Source: Pseudomonadota bacterium
Lineage (GTDB): Bacteria > Desulfobacterota > Desulfovibrionia > Desulfovibrionales > Desulfomicrobiaceae
Reading direction: 5' to 3'
NCBI GenBank assembly: GCA_023393525.1
Contig: JAEWKZ010000007.1
Span: 1-37,432 of the forward strand
Length of the DNA: 37,432 nt
The notes under the pieces are model-generated. The model made no database searches. It saw only the letters and a program-made list of their open reading frames with translations, and was not told where the DNA came from. Every line of letters begins with the position of its first letter. Positions within the stretch are counted from its first letter, which is position 1. Positions 16,136 to 26,585 of this stretch are shown in pieces. The translations under genes were made by a program, and so were the position numbers.

Positions 16136-17446
16136 ATGGCCCAGGCGACACACATCGACGCGGTTCACCGCATTTCCGAATACGGCGCGGCCTCGCCGGA
16201 CGCGCTGCAACGTCTTGTTCACGAGCATGTGCGCCGGGCGCGGTCCGTGGATTCAACGCTTCACATTCTTGCCGCGCGTATCGACGAGCAGGCCGCGCTG
16301 CGTCGGATCGAGGAGCTTTTCAGGCAATATCCCGATCCGGCGCGAAGGCCGCCGCTCTTCGGCGTGCCGGTCGGGGTCAAGGACATCTTTCGGGTCGACG
16401 GGTCGTCCATCCGCTGCGGATCGCTGCTGCCGCCCGTTTTTTTTGAAGGGGACGAGGCATGCTGCGTTCGGATGCTGCGCGACGCCGGGGCGATCATTTT
16501 CGCCCAGACCGCCACCACGGAGTTCGCCTATTTCGAGCCCGCCGCGACCCGGAACCCGCATAATCCGGCCCACACCCCCGGCGGGTCGAGCAGCGGTTCC
16601 GCCGCCGGGGTGGCGGCGGGGCTTTTTCCCCTGGCCCTGGGCACCCAGACCGTTGGCTCCATCGTGCGCCCGGCCACTTTTTGCGGGGTGGTGGGCATGA
16701 AGCCTTCGCTCGGGAAGATTCCCACGGCGGGCGTGGTCTATTTTTCTCCCACCGTCGACCATGTCGGCTTTTTCTGCCGGCAGATCGCGGACATCCCCCC
16801 TGTCATGGCGGCGTTCGACCCGCACTGGACCATGGGCGCGAATCCCGAGCGCCCGCGCCTCGGCGTGCCGGTCGGGAAGTATCTCGATCAGTTGCCGGAA
16901 GAGACCATGGCGTGGTTCGAGGGGATTGTCGCAACCCTTGAGGCCAAAGGGTTCGAAGTGCCGCGGGTGCCGTGCCTGGACAATATCGAGGAGATCGTGG
17001 CCCGGCACCGGGATCTGATCGCGGCGGAATTCGCGCTGGAACAGGAGGCATGGTTCACGGACTATGCCCATCTCTACCGTCCTGCGACCCGGGACATCAT
17101 CCTCAAAGGGCGGACCATCACTGAAACGCGCCTGGCCGAAACCCGCGAGTCCTGCGCGGCGCTGCGCCGGGAGCTTGGCGCCGTCATGGACGGGCACGGC
17201 CTTGATTTGTGGATCTGTCCGTCCACCTTGGGTGAGGCACCGGCGGGCCTGAGCGGCACCGGCAGTCCGGCCATGAACCTGCCCTGGACCCACGCGGGCC
17301 TGCCCGTGATTTCCCTGCCCTGCGGGCGGGGAGGAAGGGGCTTGCCGCTGGGCCTGCAATGCATCGGGCGGTTTGGCCAGGACGCCCGTCTGGTCGATGC
17401 GGTGTCGAGCCTTGAGGCACGGCTGCGGGCAAGGGGGATTGCATGA
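16136..17446 (+). CDS. Amidase signature family hydrolase
   Basis: This 436-residue protein belongs to the amidase signature family, which hydrolyses amide bonds with a Ser-cisSer-Lys triad. Expected residues are Lys82 in GVPVGVKDIF, cis-Ser151 in GGSSSGS and nucleophile Ser175 in TQTVGSIVRPA; the spacings of 69 and 24 residues fit the family. There is no signal peptide, so it acts in the cytoplasm. It is shorter than GatA, and no gatB or gatC is adjacent. It lies after an ABC importer and overlaps the cytidine deaminase start by four bases, so an imported amide or ureide is a plausible substrate. Confidence 0.88.
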   Translation: MAQATHIDAVHRISEYGAASPDALQRLVHEHVRRARSVDSTLHILAARIDEQAALRRIEELFRQYPDPARRPPLFGVPVGVKDIFRVDGSSIRCGSLLPPVFFEGDEACCVRMLRDAGAIIFAQTATTEFAYFEPAATRNPHNPAHTPGGSSSGSAAGVAAGLFPLALGTQTVGSIVRPATFCGVVGMKPSLGKIPTAGVVYFSPTVDHVGFFCRQIADIPPVMAAFDPHWTMGANPERPRLGVPVGKYLDQLPEETMAWFEGIVATLEAKGFEVPRVPCLDNIEEIVARHRDLIAAEFALEQEAWFTDYAHLYRPATRDIILKGRTITETRLAETRESCAALRRELGAVMDGHGLDLWICPSTLGEAPAGLSGTGSPAMNLPWTHAGLPVISLPCGRGGRGLPLGLQCIGRFGQDARLVDAVSSLEARLRARGIA

Positions 17447-17877
17447 GCGTACAGGATTGCGGGCAAGGCCTGGGCGCGACCATTGCCCAACGGCTGCTCG
17501 AAGAGGCGCGGTTGGCGGCTGGGCACGCCTACGCCCCGTATTCGAAGTTCCGGGTCGGGGCGGCCGTGCTGGGGGGCAATGGGAAAATATACACGGGCGT
17601 GAACGTCGAAAACGCAAGCCTCGGCCTTGGCACCTGCGCCGAGCGCGTGGCCCTGGCCTCGGCCATTGCCGACGGCGAAAGAACAATCGTCGCCCTGGCC
17701 GTGGCCTGCGTGGATGCCCCCGCCGATTCGCCCCCGGCGCAACGAATGCCCTGCGGCGCGTGCCTGCAATGGATTCAGGAACTTGCGCCCCAGGCCGAGA
17801 TTTTCATCCTCGGCGAAAACCGTTCATTCCGGATACGTGATCTGCTGCCGGTGGCGTTTTCGTTGCGGGGTGAGTGA
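17443..17877 (+). CDS. cdd: Cytidine deaminase family protein (short, tetrameric type)
   Basis: This 144-residue protein has all zinc-site residues of cytidine deaminase. Cys65-Ala-Glu67 is the catalytic CAE, and Cys104 and Cys107 come from PCGAC. The N-terminal APYSKFRVGAAV and VNVENASLGLGTCAER match the family. Normal activity would be cytidine or deoxycytidine to uridine or deoxyuridine. It overlaps the amidase gene as ATGA, indicating coupled translation. Given its position, it may act on an imported pyrimidine or a related aminopyrimidine; that is inference. Confidence 0.9.
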   Translation: MSVQDCGQGLGATIAQRLLEEARLAAGHAYAPYSKFRVGAAVLGGNGKIYTGVNVENASLGLGTCAERVALASAIADGERTIVALAVACVDAPADSPPAQRMPCGACLQWIQELAPQAEIFILGENRSFRIRDLLPVAFSLRGE

Positions 17878-17898
17878 GAGGCGGACATGCAAGACGCA

Positions 17899-17913
17899 CC
17901 CGCCCTGGGCGGG
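17899..17913. other. GC-rich hairpin between convergent genes
   Basis: The stem CCCGCC (17899-17904) pairs with GGCGGG (17908-17913) around CTG. It lies between the convergent cytidine deaminase and LUD genes. No T tract follows on either strand, so a termination role is uncertain. Confidence 0.35.
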
Positions 17914-17947
17914 CACGCCTTGCAGCTCTGAAGAGAATCCGGGGCGC

Positions 17948-18607
17948 TCAATACCCCAGATCTTTCCCGACCAGCACCACATGGATCCGCCCTTCGTCCC
18001 GCTGGCCTTCGATGATGCTCCAGGCATTGCAGATCTTCTGCGGGCTGGCGCAGCGGTGGCAGCGTCCGTCCTTGGTGCAGGGGGGCTCGTGGGCCGGGTT
18101 CAGGGCACTCAGGCGCAGGTTGTTCATGGGCGCGGCGAAGTCCCGTACCCGGTCCATGGCCGAGTCCAGGTCGGTGACGATCTTGTTCATGCCCACCACC
18201 AGGATGACCTTCCGGGGGCCGAAGATCATGGCCGCGACACGATTGCCCGTGCCGTCCAGGTTGACCAGCCGTCCGTCCAGGGTCACGGCGTTGCAGCTGG
18301 TGACCATGATGTCGGCGGTCAGGCCCCGGCGGCGGCGTTCATCCCCTTCCTGGGGCGTCAGGCCCGCCACGTACGGGTCGATCAGCTCGACCTGGGGCAG
18401 GGCGGCGATGTCCTTCCAGAGTCCGAGAGCGCCAACGGATTCGGAACCGCAGCGGATCACGGAGCACGGCCCCTGTATCATGGACAGCACGAGCTCGCGG
18501 GCCTGCCCGGCTGTCTCGATGTAGCTGCCGTGCATGCGGCGTTTCTTGAAGTGCGCGATGAGCCGCTCGGCGGTCATTTGCCGGAATTTTCGTGTCGGTT
18601 CGTCCAT
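17948..18607 (-). CDS. LUD-domain protein (LutC/YkgG-like, DUF162)
   Basis: This 219-residue protein has a LUD domain of the type found in LutB and LutC of the lactate utilisation complex. Visible parts are the stretch CGSESVGALGLWKDI, the Gly-rich LTADIMVTSCNAVTLDGRLVNLDGTGNRV, and FGPRKVILVVGMNKIV. A C-terminal cysteine set, CTKDGRCHRCASPQKICN, could hold a metal or Fe-S cluster. GGAGG stands eight bases before the ATG. It follows the fused ligase gene on the same strand by 146 bp and may be co-transcribed. No LutA or LutB is adjacent, so a lactate role is unproven. Confidence 0.82.
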   Translation of the reverse strand: MDEPTRKFRQMTAERLIAHFKKRRMHGSYIETAGQARELVLSMIQGPCSVIRCGSESVGALGLWKDIAALPQVELIDPYVAGLTPQEGDERRRRGLTADIMVTSCNAVTLDGRLVNLDGTGNRVAAMIFGPRKVILVVGMNKIVTDLDSAMDRVRDFAAPMNNLRLSALNPAHEPPCTKDGRCHRCASPQKICNAWSIIEGQRDEGRIHVVLVGKDLGY

Positions 18608-18753
18608 TTTTTTTCCTCCATATTCGTCGCTGCCCGGCAGCGGATGGTGTCATGCTTGACGGACGCGCCGGACGTAAAAGAGATGCTCCGTCATCAAAGG
18701 CGCGTCGTCACCGTCTGTTTCGTGAATGCTCAGGGCTCTGGCCTGAACGCTTT

Positions 18754-20823
18754 CTAGAGAACTTTCGCCACGGCTCCCGCGATCTGGTCCAGGTCGTCGA
18801 TGAGGTGGAAGCCGGAGTCGGCCATGGCCTGGAGCTTGACCTCGATGCCGCCCGCGCCCTTCTCCAGGATCGCGCCCGCGTGTCCAAGGCGTTTGCCGGG
18901 AGGGGCCGTGCGGCCCGCGATGAAGCCGAAGACCGGCAGTTCGAAGCCGCTCTCCCGCATGTACTGCCCAAGCTCTTCCTCGGCCTTGCCGCCGATCTCG
19001 CCCAGGATGACCACGGCCCTGGTCTGCGGATCGTAGCGCACCAGCTTGCACAGGTCTGTGAAGGACATGCCGACAAAAGGGTCGCCGCCGATGCCGACGC
19101 AGACGGATTGCCCGATGCCTGCGCGGGTCAGCCGGTCCACGCATTCGTAGGTCAGGGTGCCGCTGCGCGAGAACACGGCCACGGGGCCGGGGGTGAAGAT
19201 GTCTCCGGGCATGATCCCGATCTTGGTCTTGCCGGGCATGACCAGACCCGGGCAGTTGGGGCCGATGACCCGGGTGGGGCTGTCTTTCAGACGCTCCAGG
19301 GCGCGCAGCATGTCCAACTGGGGGATGCCGTCGGTGATGCAGACCACCCAGCCGATTCCGGCCGCCGCTGCTTCCAGCACCGCATCCGGGGCCATGGCTC
19401 CGGGCACGAAGATGATGGAGGCGTCGATAGGCATGGTGTTTGCGGCCTCGCGCACGGTGTCGAAGACCGGCACGCCCAGGACCTCGCTGCCGCCCTTGCC
19501 GGGCGTGACTCCGGCCACGACGTTCGCGCCGTACTCCTGCATCAGGCGGCAGTGCAGCTGTCCCTGCTTGCCGGTCAAACCCTGGACCAGGATGCGGCAG
19601 TTCTCGGGCAGGGGGAAGGCAGTGCTGGCCTCTCGTGGCCGGGCCGGGAGCAGGGGAGCCGTGGAGCGGACGATCAGGGGTTTGTGCGCGGCCTGCGGGC
19701 GGTCGCCTTTGATTTTTTCCAGGGCCGCGCGGGCCGTGGCCAGGTCCGGGCAGAGATGCAGCCCGTTCACGGCGGCATCGCGCAGCAGGGTCAGCCCGTC
19801 GGCGGAGCCGTTGCCCGCGAAGCGGACCACGATGGGCTTGCGCGGTTCCTGGCCGTCCAGAGCTTCGAGCATGGACCGGGCCACCTTGTGGCAGGACAGG
19901 ATGCCGCCGAAAATATTGATGAAAACCATTTCCACGCGGGAATCGTCGAAGAGGATGTCCAGGGCCGTGCGCATGGCCGTGCTGTCCGCGCCGCCGCCAA
20001 GGTCCAGGAAATTGGCAGCCTCCAGGCCCGAGTAGTTGAGGATGTCCATGCTGGCCATGGCCAGGCCGGCGCCGTTGACCATGAGCCCCACATATCCGTC
20101 GAGCCTGTGGTAGCTTAAGCCCGCCTCGCGGGACCTGTTTTCCTCGTCGCTTAAGTGTGCGGCCTCGAAGAAACGGTTCAGGGACAGATCTATGCCGACC
20201 CGGTGCCCGTCGATCTCGACCTTGCCGTCCAGGGCCAGAAGCTGTCCGCCTTCGGTCAGCACCAGGGGATTGATCTCAGCCAGGAGCAGGCGATGGCGCA
20301 GGCAGCAGTCGAAAAGGTTCGAGAGCAGGCAGGAAAAGGCTTTCATCAGCTCTTTGGGCAGCCGCAGATGGAAGAAAATATTGCGGATCTGATAAGGGGC
20401 CAGCCCGGTGTCGGGCGCGGTGTGTTCGATCAACAGCGTCTCGGGGTCGCAGGACTCGATGTCCATCCCGCCGAAACGGCCGGCGGTGACGCAGAAAGAG
20501 CGGCTTTGACGGTCCAGGGTGATGGAGAGATAGATTTCGCGGGTGTAGGCGGCCTTGGGCTCGATGCGCACCAGCCGGACCTTTTCTCCCTTGATGGCCA
20601 GGGAAAAGATTTTGGCCAGTTCGGTGCGGGCCTGTTCAAGGGTATCGGCCATGCGGATGCCGCCGGCCTTGCCCCGGCCGCCGCTCAAGACCTGTGACTT
20701 GAGCACCCAGGGCAGCGCGAAAGAGGGGGCCGGTTCGTCTCCCGGGCCCAGAAGCTCGCCCAGAGGCACGGGAATGCCGGCTTCATGGAAAAGTTGCTTG
20801 CTGTTGTGTTCATTAAGCTTCAT
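18754..20823 (-). CDS. Fused succinyl-CoA-synthetase-like ligase (SucC-type beta then SucD-type alpha)
   Basis: This 689-residue protein joins an ATP-grasp beta subunit to a CoA-binding alpha subunit. The first ~390 residues match SucC: MKLNEHNSKQLF, GGRGKAGGIRM, EINPLVL, and DGYVGLMVNGAGLAMASMD with NFLDLGGGAD. The last ~290 match SucD: ILVQGLTGKQG, GPNCPGLV, the glutamate in EIGGKAEEEL, and the phosphohistidine segment RLGHAGAI. It should couple acyl-CoA cleavage to nucleotide triphosphate synthesis, or the reverse. The acyl group cannot be fixed; succinate or acetate are likeliest. GAGGAG precedes the ATG at 20823; the frame extending to 20940 is not family-like. It is divergent from DUF4390-ntrYX across 187 bp. 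Confidence 0.88.
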   Translation of the reverse strand: MKLNEHNSKQLFHEAGIPVPLGELLGPGDEPAPSFALPWVLKSQVLSGGRGKAGGIRMADTLEQARTELAKIFSLAIKGEKVRLVRIEPKAAYTREIYLSITLDRQSRSFCVTAGRFGGMDIESCDPETLLIEHTAPDTGLAPYQIRNIFFHLRLPKELMKAFSCLLSNLFDCCLRHRLLLAEINPLVLTEGGQLLALDGKVEIDGHRVGIDLSLNRFFEAAHLSDEENRSREAGLSYHRLDGYVGLMVNGAGLAMASMDILNYSGLEAANFLDLGGGADSTAMRTALDILFDDSRVEMVFINIFGGILSCHKVARSMLEALDGQEPRKPIVVRFAGNGSADGLTLLRDAAVNGLHLCPDLATARAALEKIKGDRPQAAHKPLIVRSTAPLLPARPREASTAFPLPENCRILVQGLTGKQGQLHCRLMQEYGANVVAGVTPGKGGSEVLGVPVFDTVREAANTMPIDASIIFVPGAMAPDAVLEAAAAGIGWVVCITDGIPQLDMLRALERLKDSPTRVIGPNCPGLVMPGKTKIGIMPGDIFTPGPVAVFSRSGTLTYECVDRLTRAGIGQSVCVGIGGDPFVGMSFTDLCKLVRYDPQTRAVVILGEIGGKAEEELGQYMRESGFELPVFGFIAGRTAPPGKRLGHAGAILEKGAGGIEVKLQAMADSGFHLIDDLDQIAGAVAKVL

Positions 20824-21010
20824 GACTCTCTCCTCGCTTCGGCTGTTGTCAAATACCATGCCTTGGACTATCACCGCGAAATGACATTCGGGCGGGGCTT
20901 GGGACAAACGGTTCAGGCTCCGCAGTTTTGCGTGTTGCATACCTGCCCTGGGTTGAAAATCAAGGAAAATTACGACAACATTCTTTTTTTATTCATCTAA
21001 TCCATTAAAA

Positions 21011-21577
21011 ATGCAAAAATACAGAATTTTCATCGCGATCTGCCTCGTCATGGCGGGGAGCCTGTTTTCAGCGCCAGCGCTCCGGGCCGATCCCATTTCC
21101 CTGACCGACCTTGGCGTGGACAATGCGCAGGGCTCGGTTTCCGTCGGATTCAGCATCGTGGTCAATGATCTGGCTCCGCTCATGGACGCATTGCAGAACG
21201 GCGGACACTACGAGGTCAGCTGTACCGGCAAGCTGTACAAGCGCCGCATGGGCTTCTGGGATGCTTTCTTGTCCGAGGCGCAATACTCCTGCACGGTGGA
21301 AAGCAAGCCCATCGCCCGCGAGTGTCTGGTCACGGATCAGCGAGGCGCCCAGACCTTTGATTTTTCGGAATTGCAGAGCGAACTCAACCGGTTCTGGTCG
21401 CGCCTGTCCCTGCCCATGGGCAGTTGGGATTCCATCGAGCGCGGCCAGGCCTACCGGGTCGTGCTGACTTTCAGCGTGAAGCGCACCAACGTTCCGGGCT
21501 GGGTCAGCAAGCCCCTCTTTTTCGTCAGTTGGGACCTGGTCCCGGAAGTGGTCTATATTCTGGATTTTGATTTCTGA
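21011..21577 (+). CDS. DUF4390 domain protein, secreted
   Basis: This 188-residue protein has an N-terminal signal peptide (MQKYRIFIAICLVMAGSLF, likely cleavage after ALRA) followed by a DUF4390 domain with RRMGFWDAFLSEAQYSCTVE, LSLPMGSWDSIERGQAYRV and a C-terminal SWDLVPEVVYILDFDF. DUF4390 proteins are typically encoded just before an NtrY-type kinase, as here (gap 21 bp), and may modulate its periplasmic input; that is inference. The ATG at 21011 has no visible Shine-Dalgarno, but it gives the best signal peptide. A weak promoter, TTGAAA at 20953 and CAACAT at 20976, lies upstream. Confidence 0.82.
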   Translation: MQKYRIFIAICLVMAGSLFSAPALRADPISLTDLGVDNAQGSVSVGFSIVVNDLAPLMDALQNGGHYEVSCTGKLYKRRMGFWDAFLSEAQYSCTVESKPIARECLVTDQRGAQTFDFSELQSELNRFWSRLSLPMGSWDSIERGQAYRVVLTFSVKRTNVPGWVSKPLFFVSWDLVPEVVYILDFDF

Positions 21578-21598
21578 TCTCAAACACGCGCGAGGAGC

Positions 21599-25223
<3,625 letters not shown>

Positions 25224-25227
<4 letters not shown>

Positions 25228-26585
25228 AGGCCGAGCTTGCCCCGCCTGTATCTGAAGGTGTCCCGGGAGACGCCCAGCAGGCGGGCGGCCCGGGATTCGT
25301 TGCCCTCGGCCAGAAGCAGCGCCTGTTCGTAATATCCGCGCTCCATGGCCTGCAACAGGCCCGGCAGATCAACACCCTCGCCGGCGATGACGGGGCGGCC
25401 GTATTCAGCCGGGAGGCGCCGCGACCCAAGCCCCAGATCGCCCTCATCCAGTTCCGGTCCGCAGGCCATGAGCGCGGCGCGCTCCATGATGTTGCGCAGT
25501 TCGCGCACATTGCCGGTCCAGGCGTGTTCCAGCAACGCATCCTGGGCCTTGCGGGTCAGATCGGTGAATTTCTTGCCGAATTTTTCCGCGTACTGGTGCA
25601 GGAAGAGCCGCGCCAGGGGCAGGATGTCCTCCTTGCGGCGGGCCAGCGACGGAACGCGGATGCGGACCACGGCCAGGCGGAAGAAAAGGTCCTGCCGAAA
25701 AGCTCCGTTTTTGACCATGTCTTCGAGGTCGCGGTTGGTCGCGGCCACGACCCGCGTGCGCACGGTGCGCTTGGCCGTGGAGCCCAGGGCGTAGAATTCC
25801 CCCTCTTGCAAAAAGCGCAGCAGCTTGGCCTGGGCGCTGCCCGGCAGTTCTCCGATCTCGTCCAGAAAGAGCGTTCCTCCCGCCGCCTCCTCCACCAGTC
25901 CGGTCTTGCCTTTTTTTCCGGCTCCGCTGAATGCCCCGGGCGCATAGCCGAACAGCTCGCTCTCGATCAGCTCGGCCGGGATGGCCGCGCAGTTGACCGT
26001 GACCAGGGGGCCGCGAAAATTGGGGCTGCGGTAGTGGATGGCGCTGGCGATGAGTTCCTTGCCCGTGCCCGTGTCTCCTTCGACCAGCACCGGCGTGTCC
26101 GGGCTGACCGCGACCTTGCCCACGGTCTGCACCACGTCGGTCAGGGCTTCGCTTTCGGCCACGAAAAAGGGGATCTGTTCGCGCAGGGCCTTGTCCTGTA
26201 GGAGGCGGATCTCCTTGCCCAGGCGGATGGAGCTGCCCGCCCGCTCCAGACAGAGCTTGAGCGCGTCCATGCGCAGGGGTTTCAAGAGATAGTCGAAGGC
26301 TCCGCGCTTCATGGCCGCGATGACCGTGTCCAGGTCTTCGAAGGCCGTGATCATGATCACCGCGGCATGAGGCGCGAGGCGGCGGATGTTGTCCAGCACC
26401 TCCAGGCCGCTCATGTCGGGAAGGCCGATGTCCAGGAGCACCAGATCCGGGGCCAACAGGGGCAGGCGTTCCAGGGCTTCCTTGCCGCCGGCGCAGGTGC
26501 TGACCGCGTAATGGCGTCCCAGGGCCATGGACAGGCTGTCGCGGATGGATTCTTCGTCATCGATGATGAAGAGGGAATAGTTCAT
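25224..26585 (-). CDS. NtrC-family response regulator with variant GAFSGA loop
   Basis: This 453-residue regulator has a receiver with phospho-Asp in LVLLDIGLPDMSG and lysine in LLKPLR. Its AAA+ domain has Walker A GDTGTGKE and Walker B LFLDEIGEL, and its Fis-type helix-turn-helix ends ESRAARLLGVSRDTFRYRRGKLGL. The sigma-54-contact loop reads GAFSGA, not GAFTGA (codons at 25920-25937). It is encoded after its kinase with an ATGA overlap, so the two form one system. Its stop shares the CTAG at 25224-25227 with ntrX on the opposite strand. Confidence 0.9.

Noticed and set aside
16136..17446. The amidase as glutamyl-tRNA amidotransferase subunit GatA
   Set aside because: It is shorter than GatA, no gatB or gatC is near, and its context is a transporter operon.
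18725..18753. Short inverted repeat after the fused ligase as a terminator
   Set aside because: Only five pairs and no T tract; the LUD gene follows on the same strand.
17627..18757. Plus-strand frame across the cytidine deaminase end and the LUD gene
   Set aside because: It is out of frame with both and lacks motifs; the minus-strand LUD protein is convincing.
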